NCBI GenBank assembly: GCA_001898625.1
Contig: MKUP01000006.1
Location: 172,443-236,442, forward strand
DNA: 64,000 nucleotides
DNA from: Burkholderiales bacterium 67-32
GTDB lineage: Bacteria; Pseudomonadota; Gammaproteobacteria; Burkholderiales; Burkholderiaceae_B
Direction of reading: 5' to 3'
The notes beneath the pieces were generated by a model that did no database searches, was not told where the DNA came from, and saw only the letters and a list, made by a program, of their open reading frames with translations. Both the position numbers and the translations under genes were made by a program. Shown here in pieces: positions 17,507-26,091 of the stretch; position 1 is the stretch's first letter, and the number at the start of each line of letters is the position of its first letter.

Positions 17507-18199
17507 TCAGGCGATCCGTACCGTCAGTTCGGGCAGGCCTTCGACCGAGGCCGCCAACTCGTCGCCGCGCTGGGCGGGGCCGACGCCCTCGGGCGTGCCG
17601 GTGAAGATCAGGTCGCCCGGATACAGCTCGCAGCTTTGCGACAGGCGGGCAATGATGGCCGGTACGTCCCAGATCATGTCCGCCAGCGCGGCATCCTGGC
17701 GCACGACGCCGTTCTGGGTCAGGCTGATGCGCCGGTCCAGCGGGTGGCCGCCATTGTCGACCGGACGGATCGCGCCGACCGGAGCGCTGTGGTCGAAGGC
17801 CTTGCCGGCCTCCCACGGCAGTTGCTTGGCGGCGCACAGGTTCTGCAGGTCGCGCCGGGTCAGGTCCAGTCCCAGGGCATAGCCGTAGACATGATCCAGC
17901 GCCGATTCGCGCGGGATGTCGGCGCCGCGCCGGCCGATGGCGATCACCAGTTCCGCTTCGTAGTGGAAATCGCGGGTGGCGGGGGGATAGGGTACGGTCG
18001 CGCCGCTTTGCACGATCGCATCGGCCGGCTTCTGGAAGAAGAAAGGCGGTTCGTTGACGTCGCCGTTCATTTCCCGGACGTGGGCCAGGTAGTTCTTGCC
18101 GGTGCAGTAGATGCGGCGCACCGCATAGCGTTGGTCCTGGCCCGCGACGGGCAGGCTGGGCACGGCGAGTTCGCCGTAGATGGTGGGGATGGTGTGCAT
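17507..18199 (-). CDS. Fumarylacetoacetate hydrolase family protein
   Basis: A 230-residue FAH-fold enzyme with IYCTGKNYLAHVREMN, FFFQKPADAIV, the metal-site EAELVIAIGRRG and GDLIFTGTPEGVGP. Family members hydrolyse acylpyruvates or fumarylpyruvate, or decarboxylate oxaloacetate-like acids, in the cytoplasm. ATG 18199 is chosen because AAGGAG lies 7 bases upstream on the minus strand; a frame open from 18238 would add 13 residues with no signal for a start. It is the first gene of the operon with the TSUP permease and Bug protein, divergent from a LysR gene with a long inverted repeat between them. Confidence 0.92.
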   Translation of the reverse strand: MHTIPTIYGELAVPSLPVAGQDQRYAVRRIYCTGKNYLAHVREMNGDVNEPPFFFQKPADAIVQSGATVPYPPATRDFHYEAELVIAIGRRGADIPRESALDHVYGYALGLDLTRRDLQNLCAAKQLPWEAGKAFDHSAPVGAIRPVDNGGHPLDRRISLTQNGVVRQDAALADMIWDVPAIIARLSQSCELYPGDLIFTGTPEGVGPAQRGDELAASVEGLPELTVRIA

Positions 18200-18279
18200 G
18201 AAGGCTCCTTGTTCGAGTGATGTCCGCAGCGCGTCCATGCGTGCATCTTAGGAAGGCCCGTCCTGGCGGCGTACCGAAA

Positions 18280-18324
18280 ATCCTGGCATGAGCCATGAGC
18301 TATAGTCATGGCTCATGCCAGGAT
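18280..18324. promoter_or_regulatory. 19-bp-arm inverted repeat between lysR and the FAH operon
   Basis: A perfect inverted repeat: ATCCTGGCATGAGCCATGA at 18280-18298 and its complement at 18306-18324, with the 7-base spacer GCTATAG. It lies 80 bp upstream of the FAH-family start and ends 10 bp before the likely LysR start. This is unusually long for a LysR box and may bind two LysR dimers. Confidence 0.65.
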
Positions 18325-18334
18325 GAGGTTCGCG

Positions 18335-19285
18335 ATGCGCCGTGCCCTGCCGCCCTTGTTGTCCCTGCGGGTGTTCGAATCCGCCGGCTATCACTTGAAT
18401 TTCACCAAGGCGGCCGAAGAGCTGTGCGTGACCCAGGGAGCCGTCAGCCGGCATATCCGCAACCTGGAAGAGGCCCTGTCGCGCCGGCTGTTCGAGCGGG
18501 GGCCGCGCGGGGTGGTACTGACGCCGTTCGGCGCCAGCTACCTGGCGCGGGTCAGGCAGGCCTTCGATCTGCTGGAGGACGCCAGCCGGGGCCGGGGGCG
18601 TTCCAAGTCGGTGATCGCGCTGGATGTCATGCCGTCGCTGGCCAATCTATGGCTGTTGCCGCGGCTGTCGGCGTTCAGCGCGAAGCACCCGTGGATAGAA
18701 CTGCGCGTGGCGACCTCGATGGCGCCGGTGGATTTTTCACGGGACGAACCCGATCTTGCGATCCGGCTCGGCAATCCGCCGGGAGCGAGGGCCGGCCAGT
18801 CGAGGCGGCGCATCGATTTCGAGATGGTCGAGAATTGGCGCGGCGTGTGCGCCGAGCATCTGGCCGACGATGTCCTGACGCCCGTGGGCCGGCGCGAGCT
18901 TTGCGGCGAGGCCGCCTCGGCGCGGGAGTTGGCCGGGCTGCCGTTGATCCACAACTTCAATCGGCCCTTCTGCTGGTCGGACTGGTTCCGCTCCCATGGC
19001 CTGCGCGGCACGGGTCAGGTCAAGGACCTGGAGTGCGGGCATTTCTTCATGGCGCTGGAAGCCGCGCGCCAGGGCGAGGGCATGGCCATCCTGCCTTCGT
19101 TGATGCTGACCGATCATGCGCTGGCCGATGATCTGGTCGCTCCGTGCGAGGGCGTGCCTTCGGGCACGGCCTATTACCTGCTGGCGCGCGAATCGGCGTG
19201 GGAAGACCGCGCCATCCGTACCGTCGTGCGCTGGATCAAGGATCAGGTGCCGCCCGCGCTGCGCAGGGACGACACCACCTCATAG
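18335..19285 (+). CDS. LysR-family transcriptional regulator (GcvA-like)
   Basis: A 316-residue LysR protein: winged helix LPPLLSLRVFESAGYHLNFTKAAEELCVTQGAVSRHIRNLEE, then the periplasmic-binding-like effector domain. ATG 18335 gives the N-terminus usual for GcvA-type regulators and has GGATGAGG about 7 bases upstream. ATG 18308 is also in frame, but lies inside the right arm of the inverted repeat, so I regard it as too early. It probably controls the divergent FAH-TSUP-Bug operon and itself through that repeat. Confidence 0.9.
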   Translation: MRRALPPLLSLRVFESAGYHLNFTKAAEELCVTQGAVSRHIRNLEEALSRRLFERGPRGVVLTPFGASYLARVRQAFDLLEDASRGRGRSKSVIALDVMPSLANLWLLPRLSAFSAKHPWIELRVATSMAPVDFSRDEPDLAIRLGNPPGARAGQSRRRIDFEMVENWRGVCAEHLADDVLTPVGRRELCGEAASARELAGLPLIHNFNRPFCWSDWFRSHGLRGTGQVKDLECGHFFMALEAARQGEGMAILPSLMLTDHALADDLVAPCEGVPSGTAYYLLARESAWEDRAIRTVVRWIKDQVPPALRRDDTTS

Positions 19286-19301
19286 CGCCTTGAGGCGACG
19301 C

Positions 19302-19925
19302 TCAAGCCCCCGTCGCCGGCGCGGGCAGCGTGACCCCCTTGCGCACCGCCGGCCTCCCGGCCACGCGCTCATGCCACGCCGACAAATGCCGATGCCGGCT
19401 GAAGTCGAAGTCGATGATGCGCGCGATGTGCGTCCAGCCGAAGGTCGCGATGTCGGCGATGGAGTATGCGTCGCCGGCCAGATACGGATGCCCGGCCAGC
19501 CGGGCGTCGAGCACGGCGAAGACGTCTTCCGTCAGGCCCTGGTAGCGGGCGATGGCAGTGGGCAGGCGTTCCTGGGCGAACAGCTCGAAATGCACGCGCT
19601 GTCCGATGATGGGCCCCATGCTGGAGGCGTGGAATTGCAACCACTTGATCGCCTCCCAACGCCCCGGGGTGTCGCGCGGCAGCAGCCGGCCGGTCTTCTC
19701 CGCGAGATAGAGCAGGATGGCGGCCGATTCGAACAGCGCGACGCCGGTGTCGTCGTCGGTCATCGCGGGAATGCGGCCATGCGGATTGAGCGCCAGGAAG
19801 TCCGGCTGCCGGTGGTCGCCCTGGTCGATGCGGACGTGGTGCAGGCGATAGGGCAGCGCCAGTTCTTCCAGCGCGATGGTTGCCTTGAAGCCGTTGGGCG
19901 AGCTGTCGGTGTAGAGGTCGATCAT
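19302..19925 (-). CDS. Nu-class glutathione transferase (YfcG-like disulfide oxidoreductase)
   Basis: A 207-residue cytoplasmic protein starting MIDLYTDSSPNGFKATIALEE. The conserved N11 in the PNG motif, RIPAM, LFESAAILLYLAEKTGRLLP and YSIADIATFGW match YfcG/YghU-type nu-class GSTs, which bind two glutathiones and reduce disulfides. The length equals YfcG. It is divergent from a LysR gene, with 115 AT-rich bases between. Substrate unknown; YfcG-type oxidoreductase is the best call. Confidence 0.88.
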   Translation of the reverse strand: MIDLYTDSSPNGFKATIALEELALPYRLHHVRIDQGDHRQPDFLALNPHGRIPAMTDDDTGVALFESAAILLYLAEKTGRLLPRDTPGRWEAIKWLQFHASSMGPIIGQRVHFELFAQERLPTAIARYQGLTEDVFAVLDARLAGHPYLAGDAYSIADIATFGWTHIARIIDFDFSRHRHLSAWHERVAGRPAVRKGVTLPAPATGA

Positions 19926-20023
19926 GATCGATGAAAAGCTGGACTAAACTTCAAGTGGGAGGGATCCATGCAATTCTCCCTGTGAAGAAAAGAAAATCAA
20001 AACGATTTGATCTGCTCATTGGA

Positions 20024-20038
20024 TTTAGAAAATCTAAA
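20024..20038. promoter_or_regulatory. Small inverted repeat upstream of lysR (20041)
   Basis: TTTAGA at 20024-20029 and TCTAAA at 20033-20038, spacer AAA, ending two bases before the ATG of the LysR gene, in the AT-rich GST/LysR divergent region. It fits a LysR half-site pair or a repressing site; weak evidence. Confidence 0.35.
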
Positions 20039-20040
20039 CC

Positions 20041-20922
20041 ATGAATCCTGTGTTCCCCCTGCTTGCCCTGCGCGCTTTCGCGGAAGTCGGGCGCCATGGC
20101 AGCATGAAGCGCGCCGCCGAAGCGCTGGGCGTGACGTCGGGCGCGGTCAGCCAGCAGATCCGGCAGTTGGAAGAGCGTGTCGGCGTGCCGCTGTTCGTGC
20201 GCAGCCGCCACAGGATGGTGCCGACCGAGGCGGGCGCGCGCGTGCATCCCGCCCTGCTGATGGCGTTCGACCAGATCGAGCAGGCCCTGCGGACGCTGGA
20301 AGCCGAACGTGCGCGCAAGGCGATCACCATCAGCACGGTGCCTGCCTTCGCCGCGTCCTGGCTCGTGCCGCGGCTGGGGAGTTTCACCAGCCGGTATCCC
20401 GATATCGAAGTCCGTATCGAGGCATCGCCAGGGCTGGTCGATCTCCGGCGGGACGGGGTCGATGTCGCCATTCGTCATGGCCTGGGGCACTATCCCGGCC
20501 TGCTGTCGGAGCGCCTGATCGCCCCGGTGCTGGTGCCGGTCGCGAGTCCCGCGCTGCTCGCGGCGGGCGCGCCGATCCGCGAGCCCGCCGACTGCCTGGC
20601 CTATCCGCTGCTGCAGGATGCCGACCGCGCGGACTGGGCGCTGTGGCTGGCGGCGCATGGCGAGCCCGCCGATCCGCGCGCCGCGCGCGGCACGGCGCTC
20701 GAAGACGACTATCTGCTGATCCGCGCGGCCCAGGCCGGGCAGGGGCTGGCGCTGGTGCCCCAGGAGTACGCGCGCGAGGAGATCGCCGCCGGCCGCCTCG
20801 CGCAGGCGCTGGACAAGCCCTGGCCGGCTCGCTTCGCCTACTACCTGGTGATGCGGGCGGACGTCGCGCGGCGGCCGGAGGTCGAGGCGTTCGTGGACTG
20901 GATCAGGGAACTGGCGCGGTAG
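20041..20922 (+). CDS. LysR-family transcriptional regulator (GcvA-like)
   Basis: A 293-residue LysR protein with winged helix [41 protein letters not shown] and a type 2 periplasmic-binding-protein effector domain containing VDVAIRHGLG and DDYLLIRAAQAGQGLALVPQEYA. It probably regulates the divergent GST gene. Its last 82 bases overlap the 3' end of the convergent MFS gene, so the two transcripts are complementary there. Effector unknown. Confidence 0.92.
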   Translation: MNPVFPLLALRAFAEVGRHGSMKRAAEALGVTSGAVSQQIRQLEERVGVPLFVRSRHRMVPTEAGARVHPALLMAFDQIEQALRTLEAERARKAITISTVPAFAASWLVPRLGSFTSRYPDIEVRIEASPGLVDLRRDGVDVAIRHGLGHYPGLLSERLIAPVLVPVASPALLAAGAPIREPADCLAYPLLQDADRADWALWLAAHGEPADPRAARGTALEDDYLLIRAAQAGQGLALVPQEYAREEIAAGRLAQALDKPWPARFAYYLVMRADVARRPEVEAFVDWIRELAR

Positions 20923-22433
20923 GCCGCGGGCCTGAGCAGCAGCCAGGCCGCCAGCGCCCCTGCCAGGGTCAGCGCCGCCAGGACGAGAAGCAAGGTACGG
21001 AAGGCGTCGGCGTACACCGCCACCAGCAGTGCCCTGCCTTCGCCGCCGAGCTGCGCGGCCGCGTGTCCCAGCGCCCCGGCCGCCATGTCGTTGGCGATGG
21101 CCGGAATGGCGGCCACGGCGCGCGGTTCGTGCAAGGTATGCGCCAGGCCCGACTGCGTCAGCGCCAGCAGCAGCGCCGCCGCGGCCGCGAGCGCGACGGC
21201 CTCGCCCGCGAGCCGCATGGTCGAGAAGATGCCGGTGGCCATGCCGGCGCGTTCCTTGGGCACCACGCTGACCGACAGGTCGTCCATCAGTCCCCACGGT
21301 AGCCCGGTGCCCGCGCCGATCAGCAGCATGGGCCAGACGATGGCCGTGGACTGCTGGCCCAACGGTATCGCGGCCAGCCACACCAGCCCCGCGGCGGCCA
21401 CCACCAGGCCCGCCGCGGACAGCACGCCCGCCGGATACCTGCGCGCCAGCATCCCCGCCAGGAACGGCACGATGGCCATGGGCAGCGACAGCGGGATCAT
21501 CATCAGGCCGGCCCGGATCTCCGAATAGCCTTCGACGCCGATGAAGCCTATCGGCAGGAGGATCAGCAGCACGACGAAGCACACGGCCGTCGCGAGCGGC
21601 AGCAGTTGCACGCCCACGAAACGGCGATAGCGGAACAGCGACAGATCGAGCATGGGCCGCGCCTGCCGCCGCTCGATGGTGGCGAACGCGGCCAGCAGGG
21701 CGAACGATCCGCCCAGCAGCGCGAGCACGGCCGGACTCGCCCAGCCGTACTGAGGGCCGGTCACGATGCCGAAGATCAGCAGGCTCAGCGCGGCGGTGAA
21801 GGTCGCGGTTCCCCAGGCGTCGATGCCGTGCGCGCCGGGGTCGCGCGTCTCGCGCATCCGCGGTACGCCCACGAGCAGCACCAGCAGGCCGATGCCCGTG
21901 CCCGACAGGAAGATGGCCCGCCAGCCGAAGTGCTCGATCAGCAGGCCCGACCAGATCGGTCCGAAGGCCAGGCCGACGCCGAAGGTGGTGCCCAGCAGGC
22001 TGAAGGCCCGCGTGCGCGCCGGGCCGTCGAACTCCTGGGTCAGCGAGGCCGCGCCGCCCGCCATGGCCATCGCCGCCGCGATGCCCTGCGCGCCGCGCAG
22101 CAGGTCCAGCACCAGCAGGCTGGGAGCGAAGGCGGTCACGGCCGACAGCAGCGTGAAGCCCAGCACCCCCAGGCGAAAGATGCGCTTGCGGCCATACTGG
22201 TCGGCCAGCGTGCCGGCCGCCAGCACGAAGCTGCCGAACGCGAGCACGAAGGCGTTCACGACCCAGGCCAGCGCGATGGGGCTGCCGCCGAGGTCCCGCG
22301 CGATGGCCGGGGTGGCCACGGCGGGACCGGTGAAGCTGAGCGGCATCATGAGCCCCGCCAGGCAGACGGCGGCCAGGACGATGGCCTTGCCGGCGGCATC
22401 GGAGCGATGGGGGGTGGGGGCGGTCGTTTCCAT
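20841..22433 (-). CDS. MFS drug:H+ antiporter, 14-TM DHA2 family (EmrB/QacA-like)
   Basis: A 530-residue membrane protein with 14 hydrophobic segments. The MFS loop motif appears as GTLADQYGRKRIFRLGV between segments 2 and 3, and motif C as GVGLAFGPIWSGLL. It should export toxic compounds using the proton gradient. It begins 8 bases after the SDR stop, so SDR and transporter are an operon, controlled by the divergent TetR gene. Its final 27 codons lie antisense to the LysR gene; the C-terminal tail there is low in hydrophobicity and may be dispensable. Confidence 0.92.
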   Translation of the reverse strand: METTAPTPHRSDAAGKAIVLAAVCLAGLMMPLSFTGPAVATPAIARDLGGSPIALAWVVNAFVLAFGSFVLAAGTLADQYGRKRIFRLGVLGFTLLSAVTAFAPSLLVLDLLRGAQGIAAAMAMAGGAASLTQEFDGPARTRAFSLLGTTFGVGLAFGPIWSGLLIEHFGWRAIFLSGTGIGLLVLLVGVPRMRETRDPGAHGIDAWGTATFTAALSLLIFGIVTGPQYGWASPAVLALLGGSFALLAAFATIERRQARPMLDLSLFRYRRFVGVQLLPLATAVCFVVLLILLPIGFIGVEGYSEIRAGLMMIPLSLPMAIVPFLAGMLARRYPAGVLSAAGLVVAAAGLVWLAAIPLGQQSTAIVWPMLLIGAGTGLPWGLMDDLSVSVVPKERAGMATGIFSTMRLAGEAVALAAAAALLLALTQSGLAHTLHEPRAVAAIPAIANDMAAGALGHAAAQLGGEGRALLVAVYADAFRTLLLVLAALTLAGALAAWLLLRPAAYRASSLIQSTNASTSGRRATSARITR

Positions 22434-22440
22434 GTCCGGC

Positions 22441-23181
22441 TCAGATGTTGTAGCCGCCGTCTATGGTCAGCGCGGTCCCGGTGACGAAGCGGCTCTCCGC
22501 GCTGGCCAGATAGGCGACCAGCCCCGCCACGTCCTCGCCTTCGCCGTAGTGCCCCAGCGCCATCAGCGCGCGCAGGCCGTCCGCGCGTTCGCCGTCGGCC
22601 GGGTTCATGTCGGTGTCGATCGGGCCGGGCTGGACCAGGTTGGCGGTGATGCCGCGCGGGCCCAGGTCGCGCGCCATGCCCTTGGTCAGGCCGATCAGCG
22701 CCGACTTGCTCATTGCATAGAGCGTCGAGCCGGGGGCCGGCACGCGATCGGCGTTGCAACTGCCGATCGTGATGATGCGGCCGCCTTGCCCCATGCGCGC
22801 CGCCGCGGCCTGGGCGCCCGTGAAGGCGGCGCGCACGTTCACCGCCATCACGCGGTCGAACTCTTCGATGGTGAAATCCTCCAGCGCCTTCCAGTAGCCG
22901 ATCCCGGCGTTGCTGACCAGGATGTCGAGCCGGCCGAACTCCTCCACGACGCGCGCCACCGCCTGAGCGGGGGCGTGGGGTTCGGCGCTGTCGCTGCGCA
23001 GGGCCACGGCGCGTCGGCCCGTCTCGCGCAGTTCGCCGGCCACCGCCTCGGCCTTGTCCGGCGAACTGGCGTAGGTGATCGCCACATCCGCGCCCTCGCG
23101 CGCCAGTCGCAGCGCGATGGCCGCGCCTATGCCACGGCTCGCGCCGGTTACCAAGGCCACTTTTCCTGAAAGTCGGGACAT
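22441..23181 (-). CDS. SDR-family NAD(P)-dependent oxidoreductase
   Basis: A 246-residue short-chain dehydrogenase: GASRGIG cofactor motif (residues 13-19), NAGIG, catalytic S-Y-K in SCNADRVPAPGSTLYAMSKSAL, and the C-terminal TALTIDGGYNI typical of FabG-like SDRs. ATG 23181 has GGAG 7 bases upstream; a frame open to 23244 would run through the promoter region. It is first in an operon with the MFS exporter. SDR-MFS-TetR sets often deal with reactive carbonyl compounds or antibiotics; the substrate is not known. Confidence 0.92.
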   Translation of the reverse strand: MSRLSGKVALVTGASRGIGAAIALRLAREGADVAITYASSPDKAEAVAGELRETGRRAVALRSDSAEPHAPAQAVARVVEEFGRLDILVSNAGIGYWKALEDFTIEEFDRVMAVNVRAAFTGAQAAAARMGQGGRIITIGSCNADRVPAPGSTLYAMSKSALIGLTKGMARDLGPRGITANLVQPGPIDTDMNPADGERADGLRALMALGHYGEGEDVAGLVAYLASAESRFVTGTALTIDGGYNI

Positions 23182-23202
23182 GTTTTGCTCCAATTCCGTA
23201 AT

Positions 23203-23270
23203 GATCGTTATAAAATGATCCACGACGTCTTCACGGAGCGTCAAGGATTTTTATATCGATCGTTACAAAA
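23203..23270. promoter_or_regulatory. Repeated TetR half-sites between the SDR and tetR genes
   Basis: GATCGTTATAAAA at 23203-23215 and GATCGTTACAAAA at 23258-23270 are a 13-bp direct repeat with one mismatch, 55 bp apart, in the 99-bp divergent region. The first copy lies near the SDR start and the second just upstream of tetR, so each promoter could have its own site. Confidence 0.5.
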
Positions 23271-23280
23271 AAGGTGCGCT

Positions 23281-23874
23281 ATGGCTGAACGGGGACGCCC
23301 GCGCGGCTTCGACCGCGACGCTGCCTTGCAGCGGGCAATGGAGGTTTTCTGGGAGCGGGGCTATGAAGGCACGTCGCTGTCCGACCTGACGACGGCGATG
23401 GGCATCAACGCGCCCAGCCTGTACGGAGCCTTCGGCGGCAAGGAGGCCCTGTTCCGCGAGGCCGTGGAACGCTACCGCCACACCGACGGCGGGATGACCG
23501 ACGTGGCGCTGCGCGAGGGCAAGACCGCGCGGGCGGCGGTCGAAGGCATGCTGATGGCCGCCGCGACGGCGCTGACGCTGCCGGGCAAGCCCAAGGGATG
23601 CTTCATGGTACTGGGGGCGACCAACTGCACGCCGGCCAACCAAGGCATGGCGGCTTTCCTGCGGAGCCACCGGCTGGCCTCGACCCGGCACGTGCGCGAA
23701 CGGCTGGAGCAGGGGGTGGCCGATGGGGAACTGCCGCCGGAGATCGACCTGGATACCCTGGCCCGGTACTTCACGACGGTCGTGCAGGGGATGTCGTTGC
23801 AGGCCAGGGACGGCGCAAAACGTGCGGAGCTGGAGCGGGTGGCCAGTGCGGCGATGGCGGCCTGGCCCCGATAG
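23281..23874 (+). CDS. TetR/AcrR-family repressor
   Basis: A 197-residue regulator with an N-terminal HTH, RGRPRGFDRDAALQRAMEVFWERGYEGTSLSDLTTAMGINAPSLYGAFGGKEALF, and a C-terminal ligand domain of the TetR_C type seen in SDR-linked regulators; two Cys residues in GCFMVLGATNCTPANQG might sense electrophiles. ATG 23281 is chosen because family proteins start here; a longer frame from 23185 crosses the repeated operator sequences. It should repress the divergent SDR-MFS operon. Confidence 0.9.
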   Translation: MAERGRPRGFDRDAALQRAMEVFWERGYEGTSLSDLTTAMGINAPSLYGAFGGKEALFREAVERYRHTDGGMTDVALREGKTARAAVEGMLMAAATALTLPGKPKGCFMVLGATNCTPANQGMAAFLRSHRLASTRHVRERLEQGVADGELPPEIDLDTLARYFTTVVQGMSLQARDGAKRAELERVASAAMAAWPR

Positions 23875-23932
23875 GGTGGGGTTTCCCACCTTTGCCGCCG
23901 GGTGTCACCGGTCAGTGATGAACGCTTGAATA

Positions 23933-23951
23933 TATACGCAACTTGCGTATA
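23933..23951. promoter_or_regulatory. Perfect palindrome, operator of the HigBA-like locus
   Basis: TATACGCAA (23933-23941), one C, TTGCGTATA (23943-23951). It ends 8 bases before the toxin remnant start and fits the site bound by HigA-type antitoxins. Confidence 0.65.
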
Positions 23952-23959
23952 GTTTTGTG

Positions 23960-24143
23960 ATGAAAGCTGCCTTCAGCGAACGGCAAGCGGGGCGGTTTGC
24001 GGGTGATCTACTACTGGTGGGACGGCGGTTCGCAGTTCTGGCTGTTCACCCTGTATGGCAAGGATGAAATGGTCGACTTGAGCTCCGACGAAAAGCGGGC
24101 GCTCAAGAGTATGTTGAAAGCGGAGTTGGAGGTGCGGCGATGA
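23960..24143 (+). pseudogene. HigB/RelE-type toxin remnant with internal deletion
   Basis: The gene starts ATG AAA GCT GCC TTC (MKAAFSE), as in full-length toxins of this type, then jumps out of frame into GKRGGLRVIYYWWDGGSQFWLFTLYGKDEMVDLSS and RALKSMLKAELEVRR before TGA 24141. Roughly the middle 50 residues of a normal toxin of about 110 are missing. Read from its own start, the protein stops after about 35 codons. The stop overlaps the antitoxin start (ATGA), keeping the original operon structure. The toxin must be inactive. Confidence 0.8.
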
Positions 24144-24454
24144 AAAAGCGAAACCTGTTTGCGGAGCTTGCCGAAGGCTTTGATGCCTTGACGAATGCGC
24201 GTGCCGGCAAGCAGACGCTGCGGACGCACGAAGTGGAAATCAATCCGGCGCCTGACGTGACCGCGGAAGAAGTGTTGGCCCTGCGCGAGCGGCTGCATTT
24301 GTCGCGTCCCGTGTTTGCGCGCTATCTGCGTACGAACTCTCGCACGCTGGAAAACTGGGAACAAGGCCGGGCCAAGCCCAATGCCCAAGCTGCCTTGCTG
24401 ATCCGTCTGGTCGAGAAATATCCCGATACGGTCGAACGCTTGGCAGAGGTGTAG
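24140..24454 (+). CDS. HigA-type HTH antitoxin, toxin partner lost
   Basis: A 104-residue protein with an N-terminal toxin-binding segment (NLFAELAEGFDALTNARAGKQTLRTHEVE) and a C-terminal XRE-like helix-turn-helix (LRERLHLSRPVFARYLRTNSRTLENWEQGRAKPNAQAALLIRLV). It belongs to the family paired with RelE/HigB-like toxins. The coding sequence is intact while the toxin upstream is broken, so it now works alone: it may still repress from the palindrome at 23933-23951 or neutralise toxins from other loci. Confidence 0.88.
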   Translation: MKKRNLFAELAEGFDALTNARAGKQTLRTHEVEINPAPDVTAEEVLALRERLHLSRPVFARYLRTNSRTLENWEQGRAKPNAQAALLIRLVEKYPDTVERLAEV

Positions 24455-24562
24455 AGACCTTCGAAATGACCGGCTACGGTCTCCCGTTGCTACCTCCGGG
24501 CGCGCCGCTTCCATCCGGCCGCGGGGTATTTCCGGACCAGGCCTGACGGGCCTGGCGCGGTG

Positions 24563-25030
24563 TCAGGCGCGTTCGCTGACCACGGCGCGCCACGACTCGT
24601 ACAACTGCGGCGCGGGCGAGATCGGATAGTGGACGATGCTGATCGACTGTTCGGACAACGGCAGGGCCAGTTCGCGGTAGATGCGCGCGGACGACAGTCC
24701 GTAGGGTTCGGCGTCGTCGTTCGAATAGGCGTAGACGACCTCGCGTATGCCGGTCATGTGGATCGCGGCCAGGCACATCGGGCAGGGCTGCGCGCTGGCG
24801 TACACCACACAGCCGTCCAGGCGCGGCGAACCCAGCGCGCGGCAGGCGGCGCGGATGGCGGACAGCTCGGCGTGGGCGGTGGGGTCGGCGCACGAGAGTA
24901 TCTGGTTGACGCCGGTGCCGATGACCGAACCGTTCCTGACGATGACTGCGCCAAAGGGGCGGCCGCCGCATTCCGCGTTCTTGCGGGCGAGATCGACCGC
25001 CATGCGCAGGAAATGCTCGGGCATGTTCAT
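24563..25030 (-). CDS. Nucleoside/guanine deaminase (CDA-fold zinc deaminase)
   Basis: A 155-residue cytoplasmic deaminase with zinc-site motifs H53-A-E55 and P82-C83-P-M-C86. The overall pattern (RPFGAVIVRNG, SADPTAHAE-like, GCVVYASAQPCPMCLAAI) fits guanine deaminase/TadA-like enzymes. ATG 25030 has GGGAG 8 bases upstream; a TTG at 25045 would add 5 residues. It is divergent from a CynR-like LysR gene, which probably controls it. Purine or pterin deamination is likely; the exact base cannot be read from sequence. Confidence 0.88.
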   Translation of the reverse strand: MNMPEHFLRMAVDLARKNAECGGRPFGAVIVRNGSVIGTGVNQILSCADPTAHAELSAIRAACRALGSPRLDGCVVYASAQPCPMCLAAIHMTGIREVVYAYSNDDAEPYGLSSARIYRELALPLSEQSISIVHYPISPAPQLYESWRAVVSERA

Positions 25031-25111
25031 GTTGCTGTCTCCCAATGAGGACGGACCGGTGGCAGGGCATCGATCTTACGTTCCACGATCAATAAGGTAA
25101 AAGACGGATTT

Positions 25112-25128
25112 ATTATCTTTTCGATAAT
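25112..25128. promoter_or_regulatory. LysR-type box between deaminase and lysR
   Basis: ATTATC at 25112-25117 and GATAAT at 25123-25128 around TTTTC, a good ATA-N-TAT type LysR motif in the 119-bp divergent region, 22 bp upstream of the LysR start. Confidence 0.5.
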
Positions 25129-25149
25129 TTCCTCTTATAAGGTCCGTCC

Positions 25150-26049
25150 ATGCTGCTCCGACCCATCCATTATTTCCTGGCCGTGGCTGAGCATCGCAGC
25201 TTCACGCGCGCCGCCGCGGCGCTGCATGTCTCGCAGCCGGCCCTGTCGCAGCAGATACGGCAGTTGGAAGAGATGCTGGAGGCGCAATTGTTCGACCGGA
25301 CGGGACGCGCGACGCGGCTCACGGATGCGGGCCACATCTATTTCAAGCATGCCCGCAAGGCCTTGCAGGACCTGGAGGAAGGCCGGCGCGCGATCCACGA
25401 CGTGGGCGACCTGAGCCGGGGGGCGCTGCGGCTGGCGGTCACGCCCACCTTCGCCTCGTATCTGGTCGGGCCGCTGGTCGAGCGCTTCCACGCCCGCCAT
25501 CCCAACGTCTCGCTGATCCTGCGGGAAATGCCGCAGGAGCGCATCGAGGCGCTGCTGGCGGACGACGAGTACGACGTCGGCATAGGATTCGAGGAAGTGC
25601 GCTCGTCCGAGATCGTGTCGCAGCGACTGCTGGTGGAGACACTGGCGCTGGTGGTCGGCAGCCGGCATCCGCTGGCCGGGCGGCGGCGGATGGCGCTGAA
25701 GGCGCTGGATGCCGAATCGCTGGTGCTGCTGACCGCCGAGTTCGCGACGCGCGAGCAGATCGATCGCTATTGCCGCCGGCACGGCCTGCGCCCGCGTGTC
25801 CTGATGGAGGCCAACTCGCTGGGCGCCGTCATCGAGATCGTGCGGCGCACCTCGCTGTCCACCCTGCTGCCGGCCACCATCGCCGGCGGCGGGGATGGTC
25901 TCGTGTCGATCGCGCTCACGCCATCCCTGCTGGAAAGAACCGCGGTCCTGATGCAGCGGCGTGGCGCCTACCAGACGGCGGCGGCGCGTGAATTCGTTCG
26001 GCTCGCGCTGGAACAAGGCGAAGGCGGAGGCGGGCGCAAGCGTGGCTAG
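25150..26049 (+). CDS. LysR-family regulator, CynR-like
   Basis: A 299-residue LysR protein. The N-terminus, [39 protein letters not shown], is very close to CynR, the cyanate-operon activator; the effector domain follows ([39 protein letters not shown]). No cyanase gene is nearby, so it likely senses a different ligand and controls the divergent deaminase through the box at 25112-25128. The C-terminus ends in a Gly/Arg tail. Confidence 0.9.
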   Translation: MLLRPIHYFLAVAEHRSFTRAAAALHVSQPALSQQIRQLEEMLEAQLFDRTGRATRLTDAGHIYFKHARKALQDLEEGRRAIHDVGDLSRGALRLAVTPTFASYLVGPLVERFHARHPNVSLILREMPQERIEALLADDEYDVGIGFEEVRSSEIVSQRLLVETLALVVGSRHPLAGRRRMALKALDAESLVLLTAEFATREQIDRYCRRHGLRPRVLMEANSLGAVIEIVRRTSLSTLLPATIAGGGDGLVSIALTPSLLERTAVLMQRRGAYQTAAAREFVRLALEQGEGGGGRKRG

Positions 26050-26091
26050 ATGGCCTCGCGGGGGGATTGCATATCGAAAAGAACATCTATA

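Noticed and set aside
18308..18334. Earlier LysR start at ATG 18308
   Set aside because: It lies inside the right arm of the inverted repeat and adds nine residues not seen in GcvA-type proteins; ATG 18335 has a better ribosome-binding site.
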